Position numbers and translations under genes: made by a program. From contig CALZFC010000021.1 in assembly GCA_945643635.1 (NCBI GenBank), forward strand, positions 325,001 to 389,000: a DNA stretch of 64,000 nt, given 5' to 3'. Position 1 is the stretch's first letter. Each line of letters opens with the position of its first letter. Origin of the DNA: Allodiplogaster sudhausi (taxonomy: Eukaryota > Nematoda > Chromadorea > Rhabditida > Diplogasteridae). This document shows, in pieces, positions 37,147 to 47,895 of this stretch. The notes below the pieces were generated by a model, which had not been told where the DNA came from, searched no databases, and saw only the letters and a list, made by a program, of their open reading frames with translations.

Positions 37147-38196
37147 ATGGTTCCGTGGATTGGCGTTCTGTTCATCACAACTCAAGCCTTGCTCGTGTAT
37201 GCGGAGCAGCTGCACGACATCACGATTTGTGGTGTTGAACTCAAGGATGTCCTCTTCAATCGAACTCCCAACAGACGCTACTTTGGAGAAGGCTGCGACT
37301 ATTACTTTGGAAAGAATTTTTTCCCAGCCATTTATCCTTATGAGAAGATCAACGATTCATTCCAAGTCCAGAGCAGCGAAGGATGCTGGTTGAGTGCCGC
37401 GAGGTTTGGAGGTGGGAGCGAAGAAGATGACATCACTTCGAAAGAAGCTCAATGTGCAGAACGCAGAAAGTACGAGTGGAGGCTCTTTTACCAGACAGAC
37501 TTCACCGCAGGAATCGTTTCTGACCAGCTCTGGGTCGCAGATCCGAGATTTCCTCTCACAGTCATCCCCGGCACTGGCGGACTCTTCCTCTTCGGCAATG
37601 AGACTTATGGCAGAAAGGGACTTTTTGAGCTCGATGTGAATGAGTACGGCGCATACCAGTGCTGCATGCGGATCACCGAAGAGGACAAGCTGAGGATTCT
37701 TAAGAAATGTAGAACGTCAGATAGACTAGAATACCTGGAAACTCTTGATTTCTGTAAAGATGAGACAAAAAAAGAAGACATCATGAGAACAACATCTCTC
37801 ACTACACCGTCGACATCTTTTTCATCTAATACCACAATCTCGGCAGGTTCACCCCCGACTACCAAAACCTCGGCGGCCACTTCTTCGTCGGCCACCAACT
37901 CGACTGAGGCTCCTTCCTCGTCTTTCACCGAAAAGAAAGCTGATGCCACGAGTCAGACGCCTCCGAATTCTGTCACCGAAAAGAAAGCTGATGCCACGAG
38001 TCAGACGCCTCCCAATTCTGTCACCGAAAAGAAAGCTGATGCCACGAGTCAGACGCCTCCCAATTCTGTCACCGAAAAGAAAGCTGATGCCACGAGTCAG
38101 ACACCTCCCAATTCTGTCACCGAAAAGAAAGCTGATGCCACGAGTCAGACGCCTCCCAATTCTGTCATCGAAAAGAAAGCTAATACCTCGGGTTAG
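37147..38196 (+). CDS. Secreted protein with C-terminal 16-aa tandem repeats (copy A of an inverted pair)
   Basis: Single-exon frame of 349 codons, unrecognised family. Signal peptide VPWIGVLFITTQALLVYA, then a globular region of about 210 residues with 10 or so cysteines (ITICGVELKDVLFN, GCDYYFGKNFFPAIYPYEK, YEWRLFYQTDFTAGIVSDQ, AYQCCMRITEEDKLRILKKC). A Ser/Thr-rich mucin-like stretch follows, then five full copies plus a partial one of TEKKADATSQTPPNSV, ending NTSG. The ATG follows an acceptor-like TTTTTAAG|TAA, suggesting a 5' UTR intron or spliced leader. A near-identical gene lies inverted at 48 kb; there the tail is replaced by a cysteine-rich exon. The Thr/Ser-rich repeats suggest an O-glycosylated secreted or surface protein. 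Function unknown. Confidence 0.8.
   Translation: MVPWIGVLFITTQALLVYAEQLHDITICGVELKDVLFNRTPNRRYFGEGCDYYFGKNFFPAIYPYEKINDSFQVQSSEGCWLSAARFGGGSEEDDITSKEAQCAERRKYEWRLFYQTDFTAGIVSDQLWVADPRFPLTVIPGTGGLFLFGNETYGRKGLFELDVNEYGAYQCCMRITEEDKLRILKKCRTSDRLEYLETLDFCKDETKKEDIMRTTSLTTPSTSFSSNTTISAGSPPTTKTSAATSSSATNSTEAPSSSFTEKKADATSQTPPNSVTEKKADATSQTPPNSVTEKKADATSQTPPNSVTEKKADATSQTPPNSVTEKKADATSQTPPNSVIEKKANTSG
37927..38180 (+). repeat. 48-bp coding minisatellite, five and a fraction units
   Basis: Units at 37927, 37975, 38023, 38071, 38119 and a partial, diverged one at 38167. Only a handful of substitutions separate the units (CCG/CCC, GCC, ACA/ACG), so expansion is recent. Because 48 is a multiple of three, other frames on both strands also stay open. 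Confidence 0.95.
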
Positions 38197-38780
38197 AACA
38201 CTGCTTCGTTTGACGCCAACTAACTTTGCCCTCGATGAAAGCTCCTTTCTCATCTGCCAACAACTTTATCCTCTACAAACACACCCTCGAACGCTTTTTC
38301 CTTGTCTGCCACTTTGTTTGCTTTGTTTCTTAGCTAATACACCTGCGATGACTTCTTCGTTGATGTCCAAAAAAATAGAGATCAAATTTGATTGTTAAAT
38401 GCTATAAGTGCAACATGTATGTATTTAATGGAATTGTGTTACCGCAGTGATAAAATCTGTTTTCTTTCGTTCAAGTGCTTCTTTGGGAAGACGACTTACT
38501 TTCGGAATGTAGAGACTGAAAGGCGCATGACAGACATTCGTGTTATTGATGTAAGATCACCAGGAGGATAAAACTTATTTGAAAACACTTATGTATGTAT
38601 GTACAATCGGTTTTTTTTAACCAGGAACAGTTCATTCTTATGCTTTAAAGATTTTATATCAAAAGTCTTCGTTTCACTTTCCTGCTCATTGAATAACGTG
38701 GTTGGTAAGGAAGACAATTTGGAAGCGCTTGAATGTGCAGCGATGGAAGTCGGAACGGAAGTCTGCCCTCTCATTTGCAG

Positions 38781-39228
38781 ATGGAGGCCCCGCCCACTCG
38801 TCCGGCTCTTTGGCCCGGTACCAAAGTCGTCGCCCATAACTTCACGCCACATCACATCACCGTCCACACTGACGTGCGCCCTCTCAGAATGCTCGAAGCA
38901 ATCGACAAAGGCAGACACGAGCTGAGCAAAATAGGTGAGCAGGAAAACGTACATCTTTATAGCAAATCCAATTTTAAACCATAAGTTGTTTCGATAAAGT
39001 ATTAAAGTACATATGTATGTTGAATACTTTCGAATTATTTATTGTAATCGGAGTCATCCACGTGGTATTTCTCTCTGGTCATATAAACACATTGTGATAG
39101 AAATTATATTGTTTTAGAAATTTATACTTTTATATTTTCAAATACATTTTCTTCCTGTTTTTAGTTTTTTAGGGCAACATTCTGAACATATCGCTGATAT
39201 GAGCGTCACTCGCAGACCTCGGGAATAA
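38781..39228 (+). CDS. Possible small two-exon gene
   Basis: Exon 1 (38781-38934) opens right after a good acceptor (CTCATTTGCAG|ATGGAGGCC) and reads MEAPPTRPALWPGTKVVAHN, FTPHHITVHTDVRPLRMLEA and IDKGRHELSKI; donor ATAG|GTGAGC. Exon 2 (39173-39228) after TTTTTTAG adds GQHSEHIADMSVTRRPRE and TAA. Phase 1 fits. No signal peptide and no known domain. The ATG directly after an acceptor suggests trans-splicing or a 5' UTR intron; an upstream coding exon is also possible. The last 23 bp overlap the end of the minus-strand gene at 39206. Moderate to low support. Confidence 0.35.
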
Positions 39229-39433
39229 TGTGCATGTAGATTGGCAGCTGTGGCATGTTGCCTCTGCTGAGAACGTTGCCGTAGAACTCGACAATGCGCT
39301 CGAGCTGGCGGAGGCGCTGCGTCAGTGTAGCGAGAGGCTTCGGCGTTCCGATGAAGGACGAGTCGAAGGTGCTTGTCTCTTGGCACCGAGCCAGGAAGCA
39401 ACCGACAAGAAAGAGGACAGGAAAGAGCACCAT
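39206..39433 (-). CDS. Small secreted protein, 75 aa, single exon
   Basis: The ATG at 39433 follows an acceptor-like CATGATTGCAG|AA, consistent with spliced-leader addition. The protein starts MVLFPVLFLVGCFLARC (signal peptide, cleavage likely near ARCQ), followed by ETSTFDSSFIGTPKPLATL, an amphipathic helix TQRLRQLERIVEFYGNVL, SRGNMPQLPIYMHIIPE and ends VCE. Only one cysteine is expected after cleavage. No recognised family. Its 3' end overlaps the tail of a possible plus-strand gene. Confidence 0.55.
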   Translation of the reverse strand: MVLFPVLFLVGCFLARCQETSTFDSSFIGTPKPLATLTQRLRQLERIVEFYGNVLSRGNMPQLPIYMHIIPEVCE

Positions 39434-40225
39434 TTCTGCAATCATGGATATTCAACCTTATAAAAATATTCCTTTCAAATGCTTGCCCAATAATGACAAT
39501 TGACCGGAAAATGATTATTTACATAAGCACCGCTCTCTCAAAACATAGTGATTAATATGTATTTCTACGTTCATCTACATAGTTTCGGTGAACACTTCTC
39601 TCTGTATGGATTTCGAAGAAAGGTCAATGATCACCTCTTGATTCTGATTGAAATATGCTGCAGTTTACAAGATTAGTTTGTTTTAAAATATAAATATAGC
39701 AATACTTCTCGACCAGACGAACTTTAAAACACACAAGTTCTAACTTCAAATCAATTTTGATGCGGTCGAGAAAGGAATATTTTGAATAAATAAAGAATTC
39801 CTGTTTCACATATGTAGGAGTATTTTCAGCGACAAAGACGGAGAACGAGAAAGAAAGAAATGCATAGGAAAGTACACTAAGATAGAAAATACTGCTTGCA
39901 ATTGACAGAGAGCGCGAGCTTTTTATTTTTTCTCATAAAGGTGCATGTTGATGAAGTGACTGGTTGTACTAATGTGAGGCCAAGAATTTATACTAAGCAC
40001 ATTTGCGTTACAAATTGCTTTAAATATAAACACAAACAAGAATGTTTTCTTGTCAAACATTATAGAGGAAAAGATAGTCGTGTTACATTATTTATTCACT
40101 TTACGAAAAGGGAGAAAATGGAGAGTGTTGCAGTTGCAGTCGCAGTGAATGACGCCGATTTATAGTGGGAGTTCTATATTCCTGTTGGAGAGATTATTTT
40201 GCACCCGAGAGAAAAACATATTTAC
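39434..40225. other. Intergenic, no gene seen
   Basis: AT-rich with scattered short frames; nothing recognised. Confidence 0.4.
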
Positions 40226-40307
40226 CTATCCAAAAGGGTGGTGTTGAGACAACCGTAGTGCAGAGTTCTTTCAAGAAATATAGCCGTCATGAAGAAGAAT
40301 AACGCTC
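40226..40307 (-). other. Orphan exon-like segment
   Basis: Between TATTCAG and GATAG|GTAAAT the minus strand is open for 82 nt and reads ALFFFMTAIFLERTLHYGC then LNTTLLDR. The splice-site quality is good but no partner exon was found in phase, so it may be a gene remnant or a missed small gene. Confidence 0.25.
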
Positions 40308-41300
40308 CTGAATAATGACATACATATGTATATGTATATGTAAATATATTTTCACCGCTGTAAACATGAATTTGATTATTCATATCTTTGAGTATGTAAA
40401 CTTCTGTATATATGTAAATTATGGTAAAAGATATGTCTTCTATGCTTCAAAGGTTTGCGAACGCTCATGATAGCGAACTCTCTGCTTCTTATCTTCATGA
40501 TCATCCAACCTTTCATTTATTTACGCGTTGACAGCTTTTTTAAGAGAAACACGATTAGAAACACTTTTATAGTCTTGCCTTAAAACATAATGCATAATTT
40601 AAAAGCATGAAACGCTTCTCGAGCCACAAAATTTTGTATCAGATCTTTAGACAATCTTTGGAGCTTATATCTCATGACCATGTAAACGGTAAACGTACAG
40701 TCGTTAACCAGTTGCAGTCAGCCATTGCCAATACGCTCAAGTAAGCTGTTGCCGACAGTTTGATATATTACAATACATTTATCGTTAGGAATGGATCTGC
40801 ATGAAATTTAATAGTGGTTTATATACTCCAAATAAATATGGATGATGGGACCGCTGCAACAAGATATAAATAGATATATGAATGCAATTCGTCTTGTATA
40901 AATTAAATATATAACAAGGATATCTGCTTTTCTTGACTTCTTCTTCCTATTCAAGAAGGGCTTGTGCAATTTTTCAACTCCACCATCTTGCCGCCGTCGA
41001 TGGGAACCTCCCACATATGCGAACTGCCACATCGTATTAGCGCCATGTTATAGATAGTTTCATCACCATCCTAAATAGAACATACTATTGATTCGTATTC
41101 ATTCATTTAACGGTCTAAGGCGAATAAATAGTTTTGTTTTTTCTCCATACTTGGTAAGGTTCAGAAGAAACTTCGATTGTAAGTCTCCCGTAGTCATAAA
41201 AATCCCTCTGCCCTGAGAAAATTAACAGTATTCTCTACTTTGAATTCGTGAATATTTTAACTTCCCGCCATCTTCAAAAAATTTGGAAGAGCCACACCGT

Positions 41301-41308
41301 GGCCGAAG
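41301..41308. repeat. hAT target-site duplication, left copy (GGCCGAAG)
   Basis: Identical to 42718-42725 and directly abutting the element ends. Confidence 0.9.
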
Positions 41309-42717
41309 CAGAGATGGTAAATGGCCCAAAAATTTTGGGCCGGCCCGGCCCGAACGATTTCCGGGCCCTAGAATTTTGGGCCCGGCCCGACCCGTGCTCC
41401 CGTTTGAGCCCGATTCTCAAAATCCGATGAGACATTTCAATCATGTACCTTAAAAATCAGAATGTTTAGGTTAAAGGTGTTTACATGTAGCTCTGCACAT
41501 TCTTTCTATTAAAATAAATGAGCACATAGAAGATGAATTGTGAATCCGAATATGTTTTATAAATTCTTATGCATAATTCATTGGCGGGATGAGCTGTGCG
41601 AGTTGGCGGATGGCGCTGCCGTCGAATGGCTCCGATTCAAGGGTGCGGTCCACGGCCGATTCGACGGCGGCGTAGGAGATGGTAGAGGACGAATGGGAAA
41701 GTGGGACTATGTTGATTAGATAATCAGTCAGGTAGTCGAAGGTCTCGGTGATTCGAGCCAGAATAAGGGAATTCTGCTCGGACCGTCTCTCTCTCTCTCT
41801 CTCTCCTGCCTCGTTCTTGCAATCTCTCCGTGCACTGCTCCTCACTATATACGGTCTCTCTTTCCTCCTGTCGGCTCCACACTTCGTAATTCCTGAGCGA
41901 ACAGAGGTGCAAGAAGTTCAGGCATTTCCTTTTTCAATGTTCTATCTATTCTCTCTCTCCCTCTTCTCTACACTCTCTCGCACAAATGCTTACACACTCT
42001 TTCTCCCTTCCATGCTCTCTCTCTCTCCATCTTCGTTTCAAACTGGACTTGTTTCCTGTTAGGTTTAAAATGTATTGAAATATCATTCCCAAACACTCTA
42101 GAAAGGCGGTTGGATGCGTAACAAATAAGATGTAAAGTAACTGTATATTAACTGTGTAGTAGTAATTGGACAGTGTTATGCTCATAATGTTTCGCCATCG
42201 GAATCAACTTTGACGGGAGATTTGAGGATGGAGATATACATAAAAAGAGAGATGGCGGGATATGGTACGGAGAAAAAAATAAATAAAAGAGAGAGTGAGG
42301 GATAGAGAGAGTGAGATGAGTTGACGGATCCTCTATCGTCTTTCATCGTCGACTAGGAAAGACTTAACAGAAAAGCAATTAAAGTAACTCGAAATGAAAT
42401 AAGATTAACAAATATGAAGTTCCTAAGAACGAGAGTGACAGAAGGGAAGGAGGTTTTCAAACGGCGAGAGTGACAACTACGGTTTTGAAAGAGAAGTAAA
42501 AAGGGTCAGCGGTATGACTTTCTTCATTTTATTTCTCACTTCGGAGTTTATTTTATCACCACCTACTTCCATTTTTTTTTATTCGGGCCCAGACGGGCTC
42601 ACGGGCCCGCCCAACATTTTGGGCCCGGCCCGGCTCGGCCCGGGGCTCTGGGAAATTGGGCCGGCCCGGCCCGCGGGCCCGCCAGGGCCGGGCCGGGCCG
42701 GGCCGTTACCATCTCTG
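41309..42717. mobile_element. Non-autonomous hAT-like DNA transposon (1409 bp)
   Basis: Terminal inverted repeats start CAGAGATGGTAA on the left and, reverse-complemented, CAGAGATGGTAA on the right. The ends are bounded by direct repeats GGCCGAAG at 41301-41308 and 42718-42725: an 8-bp target-site duplication, diagnostic of hAT. Subterminal regions are stuffed with GGCCC/GGGCC motifs (for example GGGCCGGCCCGGCCCG). The interior has CT tracts and no transposase frame. Confidence 0.9.
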
Positions 42718-42725
42718 GGCCGAAG
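42718..42725. repeat. hAT target-site duplication, right copy (GGCCGAAG)
   Basis: Identical to 41301-41308. Confidence 0.9.
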
Positions 42726-44269
42726 AAGCCATTAGACTCCTGCACTTGAAAATATGGTGCACACACCAAACATTGGCCGTGTTTTGCTAAACACGTCGGC
42801 TCCCACGCCAGTTGTGTACCCACAAGTTTACCGTACTTTTCACTTGTTCGTCAGGGTCTTCGCAGTATAAGTTTTTCCCTTATGGTCTACTTTAAAGACC
42901 AAGTCGTAAAACTTGACACAACCCAATCCTGAAAACACTAGCTCGTTCTACATGTATCCTTTCAACCAATGTGCACTCCTGTATGCTAGCATTTAATAAG
43001 TTGAGAATATTAAATATTATATAGTAAGCACTAATTAAATCAAATATTTCGTCTTTTTCAATTGCCAGTAATTGAATTGTAATGTTGCTGTAATAGAAAA
43101 TTGTAGCTTCAACATACGCCAGCGAGTGAAAATTCGATGGGTTCGGGATGAACGCACATTGCGTAGCAAGCGCCAGCATTCGTGGAGATGTGAGCATCTC
43201 CGTGATGGCCACACGCTGCGCACGCAATATCAGCGTTCGACACGCACGTCGCCTAAAACCTTTCTTATTAGTAATATTAAATAACTTCAGCGATTTCAAG
43301 TGAAATTTCGGTAAATAAAATGTCTATCAGGGAGCCGAAAATTTTCATGCATTCATTATTTTACATGATCAAAGAAAAATTGACAGCCAAATTTATTTTC
43401 TAAAAAAAAATGCCACGTTTTTGAACAACCTCTTTTTAGTGAAATATACAAGTGAATGCATCTTATTATCTAGAATTGGAAAATTAATGTTCCCAACAAA
43501 GCTATTTGTTTGGACTGAACAACTGAAATAAACTGAAATTCACTGCTTTGCACTAATAATATGCAGATGTTTGTATACAGAAGGCGTAGAATTAGAAATG
43601 AACCTCGGAAACGGTCGCTTTAGTATTGAGATTTACCCACTTATTATCGCCGTCGCAAACGACGTCTACAGGCGCGTTTTGGCCTGTTTCCTGTTGAATA
43701 TTGATTGACTGACTTCTAGGGCGGCAAACATTTATTTTATTTTATTACTTTAAGTTATCACTGGGAAACTCTTAAGTGTATATTTTTTTTCCATAGCACC
43801 GTTTCAACTGACTGTTATTAGTACTCCAGAAAGGCATGTAGCATTGTATGTTTTTGTTCGCTTGTTGTAGAAGTAACGAATATCCGAGTACTTGCCGTCA
43901 TCAAGATCAAGCTTAGACAGCTGCTTGCACGCTCCGTCGTTTTCCGCGGGCACATTCTCCAGTTTACTCACTTAAACGGAAGAAAGACCTGTTCTAAATT
44001 CTTTCTGTCGATGATACTCGCAATTGAGAATAGAAGACAAACCATTCCTTGAGCATAGGACAGAGGATACATCAACAATAAGATTCCATTTGCTGTCTTC
44101 TTGGCAGGTCACAAAGGACGTATGTAATATAGTTGAATTTGTTGGTCCCTGTTTGTACTTATGCACATTTCTTTCGCAAATATAATAAAGTCGAAAGAAA
44201 AGAAGGATAGTTTCAATACTTTGTGCCCAGCACAGAGCGTAAATACCGTTAGAAAGATTATAGTATATA

Positions 44270-44405
44270 CCGTATTTTCTCTATTAGTACCCTCCCCCTT
44301 TATTAGAACCCCCCTCTAATAGTACCCCCTTCTGAAAATTCTATTGAAAAATAGAACCACTCCCTCTAGTACAACCCCCCCCCCCCCTAATAGTCTACTA
44401 CTTCA
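44270..44405. repeat. Probable repeat fragment with ACCGTATTTTCTCTATTAG end
   Basis: C-rich segment with repeated TATTAGTACCC / TAATAGTACCCC units and a poly-C run (about 44377-44390). It looks like one end of a dispersed element, but its other end was not found. Confidence 0.4.
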
Positions 44406-44692
44406 GCTCTAGATGTACCTCGTATAGATCCTGGAGGCATAGGATGCTCTTACCAATGAACTAATACAAAAATTCATGATAAATCTGTTATAAAACGGAT
44501 ATTCCAGTGATGATTCCACTGAATTCGGGCTACGCTTCTTCTTTTTTTGGAATAAAATGTTTTTATTAAACTTTTAGTGTCTCACATTTAAAAATAGAAT
44601 GGTCCAAGGTGTCTGCGATGGTATTTAATGCGCGCTGATTGGAACATTTCGGCCATTTTTTAGGAACATCACTGTATACATACAGTGCCGTG

Positions 44693-46273
44693 CAAAATTC
44701 TATTAACTTTTAGTTTTTCATTCATAACTTCCTTCAAAGTTAATGAAAGTCAATGAAATTTTCAGGGTTGTTTTTTTATGCTGTTAGACTTATATTCACT
44801 GAGTATTGGTTTGATTGATCTACAATAAAGCCAGAAAACAAATCAATAACTCAAATCATCCGGGTTGCACATTTAGGCATGCCGAACCAAATGGGTTATT
44901 TCTTTGATATTTGGGTAGATTGTATTGGATTAATGATTTAGTTGTATTCTTGAACATCTCTGCGATAAGTTTTTTGTCTAATCGCTATTTAATCATATGC
45001 TGTTACATGCTGCCAGCCTTCAGTTCGCGATCCATGCACTCAGTCAGAGACGCAGAAGGTTCAGAAGCATAAAATCGATCATTTACCACTATGCCTATAG
45101 CGATAATGATTTTAAAATATTCACATCTCATCATTAGACTAATTCAGCTGGTTACTTGAGCAGTGAAAATTAGGTGCTAACTATTTGTGCACATTTTGAA
45201 CACCATGGTCAACATTTGTCCGCGGCGCAGACGTGCTAAAAGTAATCTTGTGTTAGTGTCCATGTTTCAAAAGCGATTTTGCCTATCTAAAATAATAGCT
45301 AATAAGTTTTTAAATCTTTAGAAGTCCTATTTCATCCCTGACTTCATGAAGCCACAAGATACAGTAGATCGTTTGAATGTACCCCTGGCATAGATTTGCA
45401 CTGTGTATTAACGGCTGCCTGTTCTAGATCTTTCACAACTTTAAATTAGGTAATTGAGATTAAGACTATTGAGGAACTCTGCTGTATCGGTTAAAGTGAT
45501 TTATGTCTCGTTCAAAACATTTTCGGGTTTAGTTTCTTGGATAAAGTGTCACCGTACTACTCTATGCCAGGGGTACATTCAAACGATCTACTGTATCTTG
45601 TAGGTTCATGAAGTCAGGGATGAAATAGGACTTCTAAAGATATACAAGCTTATTAGCTATTATTTTAGATAGGCAAAATCGCTTTTGAAAGATGGACACT
45701 AACACAAAATTACTTTTAGCACCTCTGCGCTGAGGAAAAATGTTGACCATGGTGTTCAAAATCTGCACAAATAGTTAGCACCTAATTTTCACAGCTCAAG
45801 CAACCAGCTGAATTAGTCTAATGATGAGCTGTTAATATTTTAAAATCATTATCGCTATAGGCACAATGGTAAATGAGCGATTTTATGCTTCTGAACCTTC
45901 TGCATCTCTGGCTGAGTGCATGGATCGCGAACTGAAGGCTGGCAGCATGTAACAGCATATGATTAAATAGCGATTAGACAACAAACTTATCGCAGAGATG
46001 TTCAAGAATACAGCTAAATCATTAATCCAATACAATCTACCCAAATATCAAAGAAATAACAAATTTGGTTCGGCATGCCTAAATGTGCAACCCGGATGAT
46101 GTGAGATATTGATTTTTTTTTCTGGCTTTATAGTAGATCAATGAAACCAATACTCTATGACTATAAGTCTGACAGCATAAAAAAGCAACCCTGAAAATTG
46201 CATTTACTTTCATTAACTTTGAAGGAAGTTATGAATGAAAAAGTAAAAGTTAATAGAATTTTGCACGGCACTG
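44693..46273. mobile_element. Palindromic foldback element A (Tc1/mariner-like ends)
   Basis: The left end TA-CAGTGCCGTGCAAAATTC is mirrored at the right end GAATTTTGCACGGCACTG-TA. The two halves are inverted copies over roughly 700 bp each (for example GTAGATCGTTTGAATGTACC at 45367 against its reverse complement at about 45570). They are separated by a unique centre of roughly 150 bp (about 45395-45545). It is flanked by TA dinucleotides, as in Tc1/mariner. There is no transposase frame. The arms carry a few substitutions and small indels. Confidence 0.88.

Positions 46274-46299
<26 letters not shown>
46274..46299. repeat. (TA)n microsatellite between two foldback elements
   Basis: About 13 TA units; the only sequence separating the two elements. 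Confidence 0.9.
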
Positions 46300-46300
<1 letters not shown>

Positions 46301-46304
<4 letters not shown>

Positions 46305-47781
46305 GGCCAAAAAGTTATATTTTGGTTTTTCATGCATATCTCCTCTCAAAGTTGAAAAAAGTTTATGAAATTTTCAGGGTTGCTTCTTTATAAAGACAGG
46401 ATTCAAATTTCAAATTATTAGTTTCATTGACCCATTAAATCAATAACTCAAATCACCCAGATTGAACATATAGGCGTGATGGGCAAAATATTTTATTTCT
46501 TCGATCTCCGGGTAGTTTTTATTGTAATTTCATTTTAGTTGCATTGTTGAACATCCCAACGATTACGTTTTAGTCGAATTTCGATTTAATCTCTTTTATC
46601 TCATTCTTTTGCATACTGTGTGCCTCCTGTGCGCTATTCATGTCATCGGCCTGAGATCCAGAAAGTTCAGGAGGATAAAATCGATAATTTTCTAGTACAC
46701 CTATGGTAATAGTGATGTAAACGTATTCTCAGGTAATTATTGAACTAATTCAGATATTTATTTGAACTGTATGTATTAGATTCTAACTATTTGTGCTCAC
46801 TTTGAACACCGCGGTCAACTTTTGTCCGCAGCGCAGAAGTCCTAAAAGTGATCTTGTGCAGGAGTCCATACTTCGAAAACGGTTTTGCCTGTCTCTAACG
46901 ATAGTTAATAGGCATTTCCATATTCAGAAGCAATATTTCATCCCTGGCATGATGTGGCCCCAAGGAACAGTAGATCGTTTGAATGTACCCTGGCATAGAG
47001 TAGTACGGTGTATTGACAGCTGTCTGTTCTAGATCAATCACGACTTTAAATTAGCAAATTGAGATTAAGAACACTCTGTTGTATCGGTTAAAGTGATTTT
47101 TGACGGGATCTAAAAATTTCGGGTTTAGATTCCCGCCTTATGGGGCACCGTGCTACTCTATGCCAGGATACATTCAAACGATCTACCCCTCGCTTTGTGG
47201 TCTCATGAAGCCAAGGAGTAAATATGGCTGCTAAAGATACAAAAGCCTATTAACTTTCATTATAGATAGGCAAAACCGTTTTACAAACACGAACATCTCT
47301 TTTAGCTCTTTTGCGACAAAAGTTGGCCTGCAGTGTTCAAGGTGAGCACAAATAGTTAGAATCTAATACATACAGTTCAAATAAATATCTGAATTAGTTC
47401 AATAATTACTGAGAATATGTTTACATCACTATTACCATAGGTGTACTAGAAAATTATTGATTTTATCCTCCTGAACTTTCTGGATCTCAGGCCGATGACA
47501 TGAATAGCGCACAGGAGGCACGCAGTATGCAAAAGCATGAGATAAAATCGAAATTCGACTAAAAAGTTATCGTTGGGATGTTCAACAATGCAACAAAAAT
47601 GAAATTACAAATTAGGGATATTGATTTTTTTTTTCGCTCACTATTATGTGAATATAACTAATAATTTTAAATTAGCAGCCTGTCTTTATAAAGAAGCAAC
47701 CCTGAAAGTTTCATAAACTTATTTCAACTTTGAGCGAAGATATGCAAGAAAAACCAAAATATCATAACCTTTTGGCCAGTA
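46301..47781. mobile_element. Palindromic foldback element B, related to A
   Basis: Ends TACTGGCCAAAAAGTTATA (left) and its inverse CCTTTTGGCCAGTA (right). The arms are inverted copies of about 650-700 bp. The centre (about 47000-47170) is clearly homologous to that of element A (shared TGTTCTAGATC, GACTTTAAATTAG, GTATCGGTTAAAGTGATTT). The terminal repeats differ from A, so they are sister families sharing the inner part. No coding capacity. Confidence 0.85.
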
Positions 47782-47786
47782 TTGTA

Positions 47787-47850
47787 AGTATATATATTTA
47801 TATAAATATATATATATTTATATATTTATTTATTTATTTATTTATTATTC
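47787..47850. repeat. AT/ATTT simple repeat
   Basis: TATATATTTATATAAATATA grading into (ATTT)n, next to element B. Confidence 0.8.
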
Positions 47851-47895
47851 GGTTGGTTGAATCACAATAAGAAGAAAAAATGAGTTCACTGATCA

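Larger units (their letters stand above)
40951..44150 (-). pseudogene. Cysteine-rich, probably extracellular protein gene interrupted by a hAT-like element
   Basis: Not a recognised family. Exons (minus): about 44150-44043 (SFVTCQEDSKWNLIVDVSS), 43970-43813 (GACKQLSKLDLDDGKYSDIR, YNATCLSG), 43690-43637 (ETGQNAPVDVVCDGDNKW), 43252-43118 (ATCVSNADIACAACGHHGDA, ACYAMCVHPEPIEFSLAG), a split exon 42835-42726 plus 41308-41262 (YGKLVGTQLAWEPTC, GQCLVCAPYFQ, GVALPNFLK), 41212-41151 (RDFYDYGRLTIEVSSEPY) and 41070-40951 (YNMALIRCGSSHMWEV, ending CTSPS-stop). Every junction is in phase. The transposon at 41309-42717 sits inside exon 5. Without it, and with one copy of the 8-bp duplication, the exon is 157 nt, which is the phase the next exon needs. 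No ATG/signal-peptide exon was found upstream of 44150. The modules C..DxKW and ATCxSG recur, hinting at internal repeats. Broken only if the insertion is not spliced out. Confidence 0.65.

Noticed and set aside
37849..38398. Overlapping 134- and 151-codon frames antisense and out of frame to the repeat tail
   Set aside because: Explained by a 48-bp repeat unit that contains no stops in those frames.
39138..39455. 105-codon minus-strand frame overlapping the 75-aa secreted protein
   Set aside because: Arg/His/Ala-rich shadow frame; the other frame has a clear signal peptide and a clean start after an acceptor.
42514..42823. Pro/Gly-rich frames at the right end of the hAT element
   Set aside because: Produced by GGCCC-type subterminal repeats of the transposon, not a gene.
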